A stretch of DNA of 64,000 bases from Niastella caeni (GCF_004834005.1 NZ_STFF01000001.1:247347-311346); one strand, 5' to 3'. Numbered from the stretch's first letter, positions 7,986 to 17,716 are shown. The notes: a model not told the origin generated them from the letters alone. Numbers and translations are program-made.

Positions 7986-8305
7986 GTAATGGTTGGAAAA
8001 TTTTTTAGCAAATAAACGAAATTAAGTCGGAAAGTCAGCACCGGGGAAAGTGGTTGGGCCGTAGGCCCGGGCAGTAAGTTTTGTACCCCCAAATTCAATA
8101 AAAAAGGTGAAGGTCGTTAATCCTTCACCTCAATACGGCAGGAAATATCACCCGCCACTTACAAGTAGCACAAAGGCTACATTACTATTCTTATAGAAAG
8201 TTAGGAAATCTATTTGGCCCTATCAAAATTTTTTTGCCAAAACAAGTCCAAACGCTGGTTTCAACCAAAGTAAAGCCGTCGAACTTTACAGATTTCTTCA
8301 CATTT
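7986..8305. other. Intergenic stretch between fdx and ddl
   Basis: I see no gene. It contains the ferredoxin terminator at 8100-8129 and the upstream region of ddl (transcribed leftward from about 8000). Confidence 0.5.
8100..8129 (-). terminator. Intrinsic terminator of the ferredoxin gene
   Basis: Read on the minus strand, GGTGAAGG, an 8-nt loop and CCTTCACC are followed by six T (8105 down to 8100). It lies about 180 bases past the ferredoxin stop codon and before ddl on the same strand. Confidence 0.75.
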
Positions 8306-8653
8306 CTAGATGTGCAGTTTTTCTTTTTTAGCCATCAGCTCTTCTACTGTTTCAACATACATTTCATCAGGCACACAGCAGTCGACCGGGCAAACGGCTG
8401 CACATTGCGGTTCTTCATGAAAACCCTGGCATTCAGTACATTTATTAGGAACGATATAATAGGTATCTACACTAACAGGTGCATTTGGCGCATCGGCATC
8501 AATTACACTTCCATCCTTTAATACAAAAGCTCCTTTTACAGTAGTGCCATCTGCAATCCTCCATTCTACCCCACCTTCATATATCGCATTATTAGGGCAC
8601 TCGGGTTCGCAGGCTCCGCAGTTAATACATTCTTCCGTGATTTTTATAGCCAT
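8306..8653 (-). CDS. Dicluster [4Fe-4S] ferredoxin
   Basis: The 115-residue protein has two cluster-binding motifs: CINCGACEPECP near the N-terminus and a second, longer one, CTECQGFHEEPQC...CPVDCC. The spacing of the second motif is that of Allochromatium-type (8Fe-8S) ferredoxins. It is a soluble low-potential electron carrier. It is divergently transcribed from an acyl-CoA reductase gene with an 81-base gap. The sequence alone does not show which enzyme it serves. Confidence 0.93.
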   Translation of the reverse strand: MAIKITEECINCGACEPECPNNAIYEGGVEWRIADGTTVKGAFVLKDGSVIDADAPNAPVSVDTYYIVPNKCTECQGFHEEPQCAAVCPVDCCVPDEMYVETVEELMAKKEKLHI

Positions 8654-8734
8654 AACTTGCTGAATTTTATACCTGCCTGCAAGCAGTCAGGTGAATTGAA
8701 TACAACTATTTTTGCACAACAAATATAAGGTGGA

Positions 8735-9733
8735 ATGAATTTACAACAACGAATCGTTTTATTGAACCGGTTAGGTGAATATATTTTACAGAACAATGAT
8801 AACTGGCAGGCAACCAAGGAAAAAGCCGGTTTGCAGAACCCCTGGTTCATCCCCGAATTTATAGATCTGGCTTCCCGGAACATCGCCCTCGCTTTTTTGC
8901 AAAAAGACAAACTTACGGCCTGGGCGAACCAATACAATATCCCCACTGACAATGCCACGCCCAAAAACATAGGCATCGTCATGGCCGGCAATATACCCCT
9001 GGTTGGTTTTCACGATTTTTTATGCGCTTTTATTACCGGGCACCGCCAAACCATCAAGCCTTCCTCAAAAGACGATGTGCTTATTAAACACCTGGTTCAA
9101 CAACTATATGAGTGGGACGAAAGCACCCGGCAACTGATCACCTTTTCCGAAATGCTGAAGAACTGCGACGCCTACATAGCTACCGGCAGCAACAATTCTG
9201 CCCGGTATTTTGAATACTATTTCAGTAAGTACCCGCATATCATTCGCCGCAACCGCACTTCCGTGGCCATTTTAACGGGTGAAGAAACACCGGAAGAACT
9301 GGATGAACTGGCCGATGATGTGTATCAATATTTCGGTTTGGGCTGCCGGAACGTTACCAAATTATATGTGCCCGGGCAGTATGATTTTCTGCCCTTGCTG
9401 AACGCATTTAAAAAATACGATCACCTCATCGACCTTCATAAATACAAACACAATTATGATTATATGCTGGCCGTGCTGATCCTGAACAAACAATACTATA
9501 TGACCAACCAATCTATATTATTGAATGAAAACAAAGAACTGTTCTCGCCCATCAGCCAGTTAAATTTTGAATATTATAAACCCGATGAGCGGCCAGAGAA
9601 CCTGCTTGCAGGCAATGCAGATGTACAATGCATAGTTGGTAAAAATCATCTTCCTTTTGGCAAGGCGCAACAACCTTCTCTTACCGACTATGCGGACGGA
9701 GTGGACATACTGAAATTTTTACTGGAATTATGA
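8735..9733 (+). CDS. LuxC-like acyl-CoA reductase
   Basis: The 332-residue protein resembles the LuxC/acyl-CoA reductase branch of the aldehyde dehydrogenase superfamily, which reduces acyl-CoA to aldehyde with NADPH. Supporting segments are MAGNIPLVGFHDFL (nucleotide-binding region), KPSSKDD, IATGSNNSARYFEYYF, RRNRTSVAILTGEE, and GLGCRNVTKLYVP, whose Cys is the candidate nucleophile. LuxC proper is longer (about 480 residues), so this is a compact variant common in Bacteroidota. The ATG at 8735 is preceded by an AAGGTGG ribosome-binding site. Substrate chain length is unknown. Confidence 0.8.
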   Translation: MNLQQRIVLLNRLGEYILQNNDNWQATKEKAGLQNPWFIPEFIDLASRNIALAFLQKDKLTAWANQYNIPTDNATPKNIGIVMAGNIPLVGFHDFLCAFITGHRQTIKPSSKDDVLIKHLVQQLYEWDESTRQLITFSEMLKNCDAYIATGSNNSARYFEYYFSKYPHIIRRNRTSVAILTGEETPEELDELADDVYQYFGLGCRNVTKLYVPGQYDFLPLLNAFKKYDHLIDLHKYKHNYDYMLAVLILNKQYYMTNQSILLNENKELFSPISQLNFEYYKPDERPENLLAGNADVQCIVGKNHLPFGKAQQPSLTDYADGVDILKFLLEL

Positions 9734-10005
9734 AAAATTGGCAACGGCAACCTGTAAAAATTACATTTTAAAGCCCAATTACTTACTCATAATAATTTTT
9801 AACTTTCTGCTGGCAACCTGGTCATAATTACTTATTACTCCTTACTTTTCAGTAAATTTGAGAAGGGAAGTACGAAGACTTTAGTAAATTAATTGTTAAA
9901 CCGAAATTACAGCGCTGGTTTAGTATATTTCCTGACGTTAATTTGTTGTTGTCAGGCATATAATTTGAAACAAGTATAAATCTCATAAAAAAATTTACAA
10001 AGATT
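9734..10005. other. Intergenic region upstream of the Do protease
   Basis: I see no gene in these 272 bases. The right half should hold the promoter of the protease gene. No terminator for the acyl-CoA reductase gene is obvious. Confidence 0.4.
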
Positions 10006-11508
10006 ATGAAGTGGAAACAAATACTGGCTATTGTACTCATTAGTGCCTCTACTACCGGAGTTACAATGTGGGGGTATAACCATTTTAGCCATAAATCTGA
10101 TACATATGTTTATCAAAAAGAAGGGGATACGGGAAAGATCCCTGCGAATTACGCTGGCTTTAATGGCGTGGTGGGACAAAACGGTCCGGTTGATTTTTCC
10201 GCCGCAGCAGATGCTGCCATTCCAGCCACCGTACATATTAAAACAAAAGCTACCCGTACAGTAAGCAATAACCTTCCCCGGAATAATCCTTTCGGCGATC
10301 TTTTCCCCGACCTGGATGATTTCTTTGGCGATAGAAGCCGTTCTATACCGCAAATGGCTTCCGGTTCAGGCGCCATTATCAGCGAAGATGGGTTTATTGT
10401 TACCAATAACCACGTAGTTGACGGCGCAGATGATATTACGGTTACCCTCACCAATAAAAAATCTTTCAAGGCGAAGCTTGTCGCTTCTGACCCCAGCAGC
10501 GACCTGGCCGTTATCAAGATCGAAGCCAAAGGTTTACCATTCCTGTTATATGGTAACTCCGATGAGGTGAGAGTAGGCCAATGGGTATTGGCAGTTGGTT
10601 ATCCGTTAACGCTTGAAACCACCGTTACAGCCGGTATAGTGAGTGCAAAAGGTAGAACGCTTGAAATAAACCGTCGCCAAAGCACCAATCCGGTTGAATC
10701 ATTTATTCAAACCGATGCGGCGGTTAACCCCGGTAATAGCGGCGGTCCGTTGATCAATACAGAAGGTAAACTGATAGGTATTAACTCAGCCATTGCATCT
10801 CCTACAGGTGCCTATGCAGGTTATTCATTTACCATTCCGGTTAATATTGTTAAGAAGATCGTTGCCGACCTGATGAAGTTCGGAACTGTACAACGCGCTT
10901 ACCTGGGTATCGATTATCCGCGCGACAATATCAGCGATGAAGAAAAGAAACAGAACGGCATTAAAGACGAAGGTGGTGTTTATGTAATGTCTGTTCGCGA
11001 AGGTGGCGCAGCTTCTGCTGCCGGTGTTAAGAAAGGCGATATGATCACCAAGATCAATGGCATTCCTGTTGTTACCGGCGCTGAACTGGTAGGTAAAATT
11101 GCTACTTACAGCCCTGGCGATAAGATCAGCATTACGTATCAGCGCGCAGGTAAGGAATACACTTCCAACATAACCTTAAGGAATTTTACCGGTACAACCG
11201 ATGTGGTTAAAACTTCTGTGCTGGATAAATTAGGCGCCGACCTCGATAATGTGTCGAAGGACGATGCAAAAGAATGGAACATCAAAGGCGGTGTGTTGGT
11301 AAAATCAATAGGTTCACGTGGCCTGTTAAGCAAAGTAAGGATCCAGGATGGTTATGTGATTATCAAAGCGAATAACAAGGATGTTACCAGTGTAGATGAA
11401 CTGAGAAAGGTCCTCGAAAACGCCAGCGGTTCCGTGAAAATTGAAGGTATATATCCCGGTTACGAAGGTGTTTACCCCGTCGTGATCAATTTAGATAGCG
11501 CCAATTAA
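10006..11508 (+). CDS. Do/HtrA-family periplasmic serine protease (DegP/DegQ-like)
   Basis: This envelope protease degrades or chaperones misfolded exported proteins. The 500-residue chain has an N-terminal hydrophobic signal/anchor (residues 5-22), a trypsin-like domain with the triad His136 (TNNHVVDG), Asp166 (SSDLAVI) and Ser245 (NPGNSGGPL), a first PDZ domain (AYLGIDY to about residue 395) and a second, shorter PDZ domain near the C-terminus (KGGVLVKSI onward). Two PDZ domains match DegP/DegQ rather than DegS. It stands alone, ends in its own terminator, and the upstream gap is long enough for stress-responsive control, although no sigma-factor site can be read. Confidence 0.93.
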   Translation: MKWKQILAIVLISASTTGVTMWGYNHFSHKSDTYVYQKEGDTGKIPANYAGFNGVVGQNGPVDFSAAADAAIPATVHIKTKATRTVSNNLPRNNPFGDLFPDLDDFFGDRSRSIPQMASGSGAIISEDGFIVTNNHVVDGADDITVTLTNKKSFKAKLVASDPSSDLAVIKIEAKGLPFLLYGNSDEVRVGQWVLAVGYPLTLETTVTAGIVSAKGRTLEINRRQSTNPVESFIQTDAAVNPGNSGGPLINTEGKLIGINSAIASPTGAYAGYSFTIPVNIVKKIVADLMKFGTVQRAYLGIDYPRDNISDEEKKQNGIKDEGGVYVMSVREGGAASAAGVKKGDMITKINGIPVVTGAELVGKIATYSPGDKISITYQRAGKEYTSNITLRNFTGTTDVVKTSVLDKLGADLDNVSKDDAKEWNIKGGVLVKSIGSRGLLSKVRIQDGYVIIKANNKDVTSVDELRKVLENASGSVKIEGIYPGYEGVYPVVINLDSAN

Positions 11509-11539
11509 TAAATAGGGTAATATTAATTCCATATTAAAA

Positions 11540-11575
11540 GGAGCAAAGGATGTAAATCTTTTGCTCCTTTTCTTT
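11540..11575 (+). terminator. Intrinsic terminator of the Do protease gene
   Basis: GGAGCAAA (11540-11547) pairs with TTTGCTCC (11560-11567), followed by TTTTCTTTT. It starts 31 bases after the stop codon. Confidence 0.8.
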
Positions 11576-11660
11576 TAGGCGTAAGGCAAAACGCGCAGAA
11601 AGCGGAAAGCAGAACGAGAAGCTCGAAATGGGGGTGCGTTATGCGTTTTGCGTTTAATGT

Positions 11661-12941
11661 TTAGCGTGCCAACACCAGGTACTCCCATCCCTTTAACTGG
11701 GGGGAAAAGGATGCATTTACCGTAACCGGTTGTTTGGTGAAAACGTTGGTGAATTTGCCCTGTACTTGTGCGCCCGGCAACTGCAGTGTTATTTCCTGGT
11801 CGGAAAAATTTAATACCACCAGTACTTCCTTTCCTTCATATTTCCGCACAAAAGCAAGCACCCGCTCATTATCGTTAGTAGCAAGCAATTGTGGTTTGGC
11901 TGCTTCGCCTGTCTGCAGGGCAGGGTGTTCTTTTCGCAAATGCAATAAGGTCTTATAAAAATCATGCAGCTCTGGCGTGCCGTTCCAGTTTATTTCATCC
12001 TTATCAAAAAAAGGTAAGCGCTTGCGAAGCGGTAATTCCTGGGCAGTATAAATAAGCGGAATTCCGTTCCAGGTATTGTTAAACACCGCTAGTGTGGCAG
12101 CCATATCGCCATACTTCTCATATTCAGTGCCATTCCAGGTATTTTCATCGTGGTTACTGGTAAACAGCAAGGGAGAGGTGCCGGCAGGCAGTTCGTATTG
12201 GTAATGGTCCAGGATCTCTTTTAACTGCGTCATGGTATTTTCCTTGCGGAAATACTTTTGGGTGACCGCCATCCAACGCCAGCCATATAAACAATCAAAT
12301 ACAGTCAGGTAAGGCACGTCCATGGTTTCGCCCAGCCAGAACAGCGGTTTTATGGCATCCAGTTCAACGCGGGCCCTGCTCCAGAAATCGAGCGGTACCA
12401 GGTGGCACATATCGCAGCGAAAGCCATCGATATCGCATTGTTTTACCCAAAAGCGCATTGCTTCTATCATGGCGGCCCGCATGCCATAGTCGTAGAAGTT
12501 CAAATCAATTACATCGTGCCAGTTATGCGTATCGTAAAATGTACCCTCTGCATCTCTTTTATAATATTCGGGGTTTGTCTGCGTCCACACATGGTCCCAA
12601 CCCGTATGATTGGCCACCCAGTCGATAATGACTTTCAATCCCAGGCTATGGGCTTTTTTCACCAATGAGGTAAAATCGGCCAGGGAACCAAACTCCGGGT
12701 TGATGGCTTTATAATCTGAACAGGCATAATAACTGCCCAAGGTTCCCTGTCGTTTTTCCTTACTAATTGGCGTTATTGGCATAAACCACAAAATATCAAC
12801 GCCCATATCCTTTAAACGGGGCAGGTGTTTGGCAAAAGCATTAAAAGTTCCTTCAGATGTATATTGGCGAACATTTACTTCATAAATATTGCTGTTAACA
12901 CTCCACGCTACCGATGAAAATCTTCTCTGCATAAATCTCAT
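11661..12941 (-). CDS. GH13 alpha-amylase family glycosidase
   Basis: The 426-residue protein contains the four GH13 signature regions: I, DWVANH; II, DGFRCDMCH with the nucleophile Asp; III, WLGETMD with the acid/base Glu; IV, SNHDENT with the third carboxylate. A short C-terminal all-beta domain follows. There is no signal peptide, so it acts in the cytoplasm, presumably on maltodextrin or glycogen-type alpha-glucans. Two in-frame ATGs exist (12941 and 12932). It is not next to a susCD pair or other glycan gene. The exact specificity cannot be read. Confidence 0.88.
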   Translation of the reverse strand: MRFMQRRFSSVAWSVNSNIYEVNVRQYTSEGTFNAFAKHLPRLKDMGVDILWFMPITPISKEKRQGTLGSYYACSDYKAINPEFGSLADFTSLVKKAHSLGLKVIIDWVANHTGWDHVWTQTNPEYYKRDAEGTFYDTHNWHDVIDLNFYDYGMRAAMIEAMRFWVKQCDIDGFRCDMCHLVPLDFWSRARVELDAIKPLFWLGETMDVPYLTVFDCLYGWRWMAVTQKYFRKENTMTQLKEILDHYQYELPAGTSPLLFTSNHDENTWNGTEYEKYGDMAATLAVFNNTWNGIPLIYTAQELPLRKRLPFFDKDEINWNGTPELHDFYKTLLHLRKEHPALQTGEAAKPQLLATNDNERVLAFVRKYEGKEVLVVLNFSDQEITLQLPGAQVQGKFTNVFTKQPVTVNASFSPQLKGWEYLVLAR

Positions 12942-13127
12942 TCCTGGTTGGTTTAATCAAAAATACGTCATTGTTCGATGGTTTGATTGTTTGATGGTTA
13001 TGTTCACAATTGCAGGGAACTCCCATTCCCAGTAAACCTTATAACAATCAAGCCATTAGCCATTAAACCGTTAAACAATTCAGCCATTCAACCATCAAAC
13101 AATCAACTTCCGTAACTTCGCCCTGGC

Positions 13128-14357
13128 ATGAAAACATTTAATGTACCTATTACCTACCGTAGCCCGCTGATCACGGCCATTAAAAACAGCCGCAAACAGC
13201 AGGACAAGATGAAGAAGGATTTTACCCCTACCCTGCTTTCGCTTGACCCGTTGCACATTTACCTGGCCCGCCATTTTGGTTTTTGTTATGGGGTAGAAAA
13301 TGCCATTGAGATCTCTTTCCGCACTATAGAATCGAATCCCGGCAAGCGCATATTTTTATTGAGCGAAATGATCCACAACCCGCAGGTGAATGCCGATCTG
13401 CAAAGCCGCGGCGTACAATTCCTGCAGGATAATTATGGGCATCAACTCATTCCATTCGAAGAATTAACTGCCGATGATGTGGTGATCATTCCGGCATTTG
13501 GTACAACGCTTGAAATTGAAAGCAAACTGAATGGGTTGGGTATTCCGGTTGAAAAATACAACACCACCTGCCCTTTTGTAGAAAAAGTATGGAACCGCAG
13601 CGAGCAGATTGCGCAAAAGGGATACACCATTGTAATTCATGGTAAACCGAAACACGAAGAAACCAGGGCTACCTTTTCACATGCCGCTAACAATGCGCCT
13701 TCGGTCATTGTGAACGACATGGAAGAAGCAAAAAACCTGGCGAAATATATTACCGGTGAAAAACCGGCTGATCAATTTTATACCGAGTTTGCCGGCCGGT
13801 TCTCAACCGGTTTCAACGCCGCACAACACCTGCAACGCATTGGCGTGGTGAACCAAACTACCCAACTGGCTACCGACACGCAGGCGATAGCCGAGTATCT
13901 GAAGCAAACCATTCAGCAACATTATGGTTTAACGCAGGAGAACATTGAAAGCCGTTTTGCCGATACCCGCGACACGCTTTGTTATGCTACCAACGATAAC
14001 CAAACGGCGGTTACCGGTATGTTGCAAACTCCGGCTGACATTGCCATTGTGGTAGGCGGTTATAATTCAAGCAACACCACGCACCTGGCAGAGTTGTGTG
14101 AAGGGCAATTGCCCACGTACTTTATCAATTCTGCCGATAAACTACTTTCGGCAAAAGATATACTCCATTATAATTTTCATACAAAAGAAGAAAACATTTC
14201 GGTTGGTTACCTGCCCACCCGCAACCCGGCCCGCATTTTAATCACCAGCGGCGCTTCCTGCCCCGATGCGGTGGTAGAAAGCGTAATTCGCAAGCTGGCC
14301 TCGTTTTATGGGGTAGAACCCAGGCTGGACGCTTTAACCAGTCAATTGGCCGGTTAA
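13128..14357 (+). CDS. ispH: 4-hydroxy-3-methylbut-2-enyl diphosphate reductase
   Basis: IspH (LytB) performs the last step of the MEP isoprenoid pathway, giving IPP and DMAPP. The three [4Fe-4S] ligand cysteines are in place: Cys53 (HFGFCYGVENAI), Cys148 (YNTTCPFVEKVW) and Cys378 (TSGASCPDAVV). The chain is 409 residues, about 100 longer than the E. coli enzyme; extended forms near 400 residues are known in cyanobacteria, plants and Bacteroidota. An in-frame ATG at codon 28 would give a shorter protein, still with all three cysteines. It is monocistronic, with a divergent amylase upstream. Confidence 0.92.
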   Translation: MKTFNVPITYRSPLITAIKNSRKQQDKMKKDFTPTLLSLDPLHIYLARHFGFCYGVENAIEISFRTIESNPGKRIFLLSEMIHNPQVNADLQSRGVQFLQDNYGHQLIPFEELTADDVVIIPAFGTTLEIESKLNGLGIPVEKYNTTCPFVEKVWNRSEQIAQKGYTIVIHGKPKHEETRATFSHAANNAPSVIVNDMEEAKNLAKYITGEKPADQFYTEFAGRFSTGFNAAQHLQRIGVVNQTTQLATDTQAIAEYLKQTIQQHYGLTQENIESRFADTRDTLCYATNDNQTAVTGMLQTPADIAIVVGGYNSSNTTHLAELCEGQLPTYFINSADKLLSAKDILHYNFHTKEENISVGYLPTRNPARILITSGASCPDAVVESVIRKLASFYGVEPRLDALTSQLAG

Positions 14358-14471
14358 TCGTTCCTTTCGGTGCGTTTATATTTAAATAACTGTCGTATGC
14401 AGGATTTCATGACTATGAGTTGTACCCATAGTTAAACCCCTCATTGGCTGGTGGGTCTAAACAAGCGTTCC

Positions 14472-14488
14472 ACGGTTTGGAACCGTGA
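14472..14488 (+). repeat. Short hairpin upstream of a small exported protein
   Basis: CACGGTT-TGG-AACCGTG forms a perfect 7-bp hairpin between ispH and the small gene. It has no T run. A second inverted pair brackets it: CATGACTAT near 14409 and ATAGTCATG at 14503-14511, which overlaps the next start codon. The pair could fold the leader and cover the translation start. Confidence 0.4.
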
Positions 14489-14508
14489 CACGCTTAAATC
14501 ATATAGTC

Positions 14509-14802
14509 ATGAAATGGGTGCAACTTTTATTGCTGGTGATGCTGATAGGGATGGGAACAACGGCTACGGCACAGCAACGCCTGGTAAACAACCAGGAAAT
14601 GCGGCAACGAATGAGTGAGCTGCAATTGACGTTAGAACAAAAAAGAAGGCTCGCCGAATTGATACGCCGCGAGCGAATGCAATATTATTTGAACCAGAAA
14701 GCCCTGAATGAGATCTTGACGGAGAAGCAAAAGGCTATATTGCTTAACTGGCGGAGCAAACGGGATGGATTGAAATGCGACAGTATAATAAAGAAGAGAT
14801 GA
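14509..14802 (+). CDS. Small exported protein, function unknown
   Basis: I prefer ATG 14509 over the upstream in-frame GTG (14485), because it opens directly with a signal peptide (MKWVQLLLLVMLIGM, cleavage after TATAQ). The mature part is about 75 residues, strongly charged and predicted helical (NQEMRQRMSELQ...EQKRRLAELIRRERMQYYLNQ), reminiscent of small periplasmic Spy/CpxP-like helical proteins, but the LTxxQ signature is only approximated (LTLEQKRRL). No function is assigned. It is flanked by ispH upstream and convergent accC downstream. Confidence 0.6.
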   Translation: MKWVQLLLLVMLIGMGTTATAQQRLVNNQEMRQRMSELQLTLEQKRRLAELIRRERMQYYLNQKALNEILTEKQKAILLNWRSKRDGLKCDSIIKKR

Positions 14803-14826
14803 GTTGGGGGAGTTGACAAGTTAACA

Positions 14827-14876
14827 GGTTGATATGTTGAAATGCCTTGTAACTTTTCAACATATCAACTTGTAAA
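14827..14876. terminator. Terminator-like inverted repeat between convergent genes
   Basis: AGGTTGATATGTTGAAA and TTTCAACATATCAACTT form a long stem (about 16 bp) with a roughly 15-nt loop, between the small exported protein gene and accC. The stem is AT-rich and may serve both directions. Confidence 0.55.
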
Positions 14877-14885
14877 ATAAATAAC

Positions 14886-16223
14886 CTACACCATCTTGAA
14901 TGTATCGAGGAACTTGGTGTTGAAATTACCCTTTATAAAATCTTCGTTGCGCATCAGTTGCTGATGGAAAGGAATGGTTGTTTTAACCCCTTCTATCACA
15001 TACTCACTCAACGCACGGCTCATTGTATTAATAGCTTCCTCGCGGGTGCGTGCTACGGCAATGATCTTGGCGATCATTGAATCGTAGTATGGCGGAATTA
15101 CATAGCCGGCATACACATGCGAATCGATACGGATACCGTGCCCGCCGGGTTGATGCAGCGTAGTGATCTTGCCCGGGCTCGGACGGAAATCGTTATACGG
15201 ATCTTCGGCATTGATACGGCACTCAATAGCATGTAACTGCGGCTCGTAGTTCAATCCACTGATGGGTTCGCCACCTGCTATTTTAATTTGTTCTTTAATG
15301 AGATCGAAGTTGGTTACTTCTTCTGTTACGCAATGTTCTACCTGGATCCGGGTATTCATTTCCATGAAGTAGAAATTGCGGTGTTTGTCAACCAGGAACT
15401 CGATGGTGCCCACGCTTTCGTAACCGATGGCGGAAGCGGCTTTTATAGCGGCCTCACCCATGCGTTTACGCAGTTCGGGCGTCATGAAGGGAGAAGGTGA
15501 TTCTTCTACCAGTTTCTGGTGACGGCGTTGTATTGAGCAATCTCTTTCGCTGAGGTGACAAACTTTTCCGTAGCGGTCGCCGGCTACCTGTATTTCAATG
15601 TGGCGTGGTTCTTCCACAAATTTTTCCATGTAAATGCCGTCGTTCTTGAACGAGGCGCCTGCTTCAGCTTTGGCGGTGTTATAGGCTTTTTCCATTTCTT
15701 CCTCCTGCCACACTACACGCATCCCTTTACCACCACCACCGGCCGTTGCTTTCAGAATGATGGGATAACCCACTTCTTTTGCCAGGCTTTTGGCTTCTTC
15801 CAGACTTTCCAGCAACCCTTCGCCACCGGGCACCACGGGCACGCCGGCTTTGATCATGGTTTCTTTAGCAGTCATTTTATCACCCATAGACCGGATCTGG
15901 TCGGGCGTGGGCCCAATGAATTTTATATTATGCTCGCCGCAGATCTCCGCAAAACGGGCGTTTTCGGCCATAAATCCGTACCCGGGGTGAATACCATCGG
16001 CATTGGTGATCTCTGCCGCAGCCATAATGTGCGGAATGTTGAGGTACGAATCGGAGCTTGCAGCCTTTCCTATACAAACAGCTTCATCGGCAAACCGAAC
16101 GTGCAGGCTGTCTTTATCGGCTGTAGAATAAACAGCAATCGTTTTGATGCCCATTTCCTTACAGGTGCGTATCACCCGAAGGGCAATTTCTCCACGATTG
16201 GCAATTAATATTTTTTTGAACAT
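14886..16223 (-). CDS. accC: Biotin carboxylase subunit of acetyl-CoA carboxylase
   Basis: AccC carboxylates the biotin on BCCP using ATP and bicarbonate, the first half-reaction of fatty acid synthesis. The 445-residue length is standard. The sequence shows the N-terminal domain ([16 protein letters not shown]), the Gly-rich ATP-grasp loop ([14 protein letters not shown]), [16 protein letters not shown], and the catalytic region [12 protein letters not shown] with ECRINAEDP. It lies about 105 bases downstream of accB and after efp, the efp-accB-accC order common in bacteria. The gap holds AT-rich repeats (TTTGAAAATTT) but no terminator. Confidence 0.97.
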   Translation of the reverse strand: MFKKILIANRGEIALRVIRTCKEMGIKTIAVYSTADKDSLHVRFADEAVCIGKAASSDSYLNIPHIMAAAEITNADGIHPGYGFMAENARFAEICGEHNIKFIGPTPDQIRSMGDKMTAKETMIKAGVPVVPGGEGLLESLEEAKSLAKEVGYPIILKATAGGGGKGMRVVWQEEEMEKAYNTAKAEAGASFKNDGIYMEKFVEEPRHIEIQVAGDRYGKVCHLSERDCSIQRRHQKLVEESPSPFMTPELRKRMGEAAIKAASAIGYESVGTIEFLVDKHRNFYFMEMNTRIQVEHCVTEEVTNFDLIKEQIKIAGGEPISGLNYEPQLHAIECRINAEDPYNDFRPSPGKITTLHQPGGHGIRIDSHVYAGYVIPPYYDSMIAKIIAVARTREEAINTMSRALSEYVIEGVKTTIPFHQQLMRNEDFIKGNFNTKFLDTFKMV

Positions 16224-16328
16224 TGAATTTAATTTGAAAATTTTTCAATTTGAAAATTTGAAAATAACCGGGTGACAGAAATGAACTTGCTGTTCATTTT
16301 CAAATTGCCACATTTTCAAATTTTCAAA

Positions 16329-16823
16329 TTAAGCTGGTTCTACCAGAAACAAAGGTTGGTCGTATTCTACCGGCGAAGCATCTTCTACCAACACTTTTAC
16401 AATACGTCCTTTTACTTCGCTTTCAATTTCATTAAAGAGTTTCATGGCTTCGATAATGCAAACTACTTTACCAGCTGTAACATCATCGCCTATTTCTACA
16501 AACGCAGGTTTACCGGGTGCGGAACTGCGATAAAAAGTACCGATCATCGGGCTCTTAATGGTTATCAAATTATCGGCAACTGCATCGGCAGTTTTTGTTT
16601 TATCGGCAGCAGGAGCAGTTACATGCGCCGCAGTTTGAGCAACTGCAGTTTGCTGTGGCATAGCAGTCATCATAGGAGTATGTACAGGAGCTGCAATGAC
16701 ATTTTGAGCCGGTTCTTCTTTTTGCTTGATGGTTAATTTAAATCCCTTTTCTTCTATCGTCACTTCCCCAATATTAGATTTGTTGATCATTTTGATCAAC
16801 TCCTGAATTTGTTTAAAATCCAT
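16329..16823 (-). CDS. accB: Biotin carboxyl carrier protein
   Basis: BCCP carries biotin between the carboxylase and carboxyltransferase. The 164-residue protein has an N-terminal helical segment ([12 protein letters not shown]), an Ala/Pro/Thr-rich linker (about residues 38-85) and a C-terminal biotinyl domain. The biotin attachment site is Lys128 in [10 protein letters not shown], in the usual position about 35 residues from the end. The 'thumb' region typical of AccB ([20 protein letters not shown]) is present, separating it from generic lipoyl/biotinyl domains. It is followed by accC on the same strand. Confidence 0.97.
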   Translation of the reverse strand: MDFKQIQELIKMINKSNIGEVTIEEKGFKLTIKQKEEPAQNVIAAPVHTPMMTAMPQQTAVAQTAAHVTAPAADKTKTADAVADNLITIKSPMIGTFYRSSAPGKPAFVEIGDDVTAGKVVCIIEAMKLFNEIESEVKGRIVKVLVEDASPVEYDQPLFLVEPA

Positions 16824-16936
16824 CTGTTAAAAATTTTAAGTTGTCGTTTAAGTCCTGTAGAACAGGCGGCTAAGATAAGGATTACACACTAAATATATCC
16901 AAAACCGTTTTTTTAAAATGGAGTTGGGTATTTATC

Positions 16937-16973
16937 AAAAAAAGAGGACAATGGATATTTGTTCCATTGTCCT
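16937..16973 (-). terminator. Intrinsic terminator of efp
   Basis: AGGACAATGGA (16945-16955) and its complement (16963-16973) form an 11-bp stem; on the minus strand it is followed by a run of seven T (16943 down to 16937). It separates efp from accB, so accB needs its own promoter or read-through. Confidence 0.8.
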
Positions 16974-16994
16974 GATATTACTTAAGTAAATATA

Positions 16995-17561
16995 TTATTC
17001 TTTTACTCTTTCTACATATTCGCCAGTCTTCGTATTTATACGAATCAGTTCGCCTTCGTTAACAAACAGCGGTACGTTCACGGTAGCGCCGGTTTCAACG
17101 GTGGCAGGTTTTAAGGTACGGGTTGCCGTATCACCTTTTACACCTGGCTCGCTATAGGTTACTTTCAACACAATTTTATCGGGCAATTCTACACTCATCG
17201 GTTGTTCGGTTTCGGTATTGATGAGTACAGATACCTCTTGTGCTTCTTTCAGGAACTGCGGTGCATCTACCAGGGTTTCAGCAAGAGCGATCTGTTCAAA
17301 GGTTTCATTATCCATGAAATTGTAGCCAGTATCGTCTTTGTATAAGAACTGGTATGTTTTGCGTTCAACGCGCACCGGGTGAATGGTATCGCCGCTGTTC
17401 CAGGTCTTTTCAATACTGCGGCTATTGTCAACGCCTTTCAATTTTGCCCATACCTTGGCAGCAGCCCGGGCAGTTTTATTTTCACCAAATTCAACCACTG
17501 TATATAAACTTCCATCCAGTTTAATGATCATGCCACGGCTGATATCTGAGGTATTTGCCAT
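16995..17561 (-). CDS. efp: Elongation factor P, arginine-tip type
   Basis: EF-P binds the ribosome between the P and E sites and relieves stalling at polyproline stretches. The 188-residue length and three beta-barrel domains are normal (C-terminal GDTATRTLKPATVETGA is diagnostic). Unusual is the tip loop of domain I: instead of the HVKPGKG loop with a modifiable Lys, it reads ENKTARAAAKVWAKLK, placing Arg32 at the tip. This aligns without gaps with the arginine-type EF-P of Pseudomonas and Shewanella (NKSGRNAAVVKMKLK, recalled from memory), in which Arg32 is rhamnosylated by EarP. No earP is adjacent in this window. Confidence 0.95.
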   Translation of the reverse strand: MANTSDISRGMIIKLDGSLYTVVEFGENKTARAAAKVWAKLKGVDNSRSIEKTWNSGDTIHPVRVERKTYQFLYKDDTGYNFMDNETFEQIALAETLVDAPQFLKEAQEVSVLINTETEQPMSVELPDKIVLKVTYSEPGVKGDTATRTLKPATVETGATVNVPLFVNEGELIRINTKTGEYVERVKE

Positions 17562-17716
17562 AAATTATTAAAATTTCAAAAGTCAAAAAACAAGTACAAT
17601 TCTAAAAAGTGGCAGCAAAATTATAGCAAAATTGTCAGGTGGCAAAATGGGCAGTTTCTGCAAAATATTGGGGAATACGGTTTCCGGGGAACGAATTAAA
17701 AAGTAAGGCATCCTGT

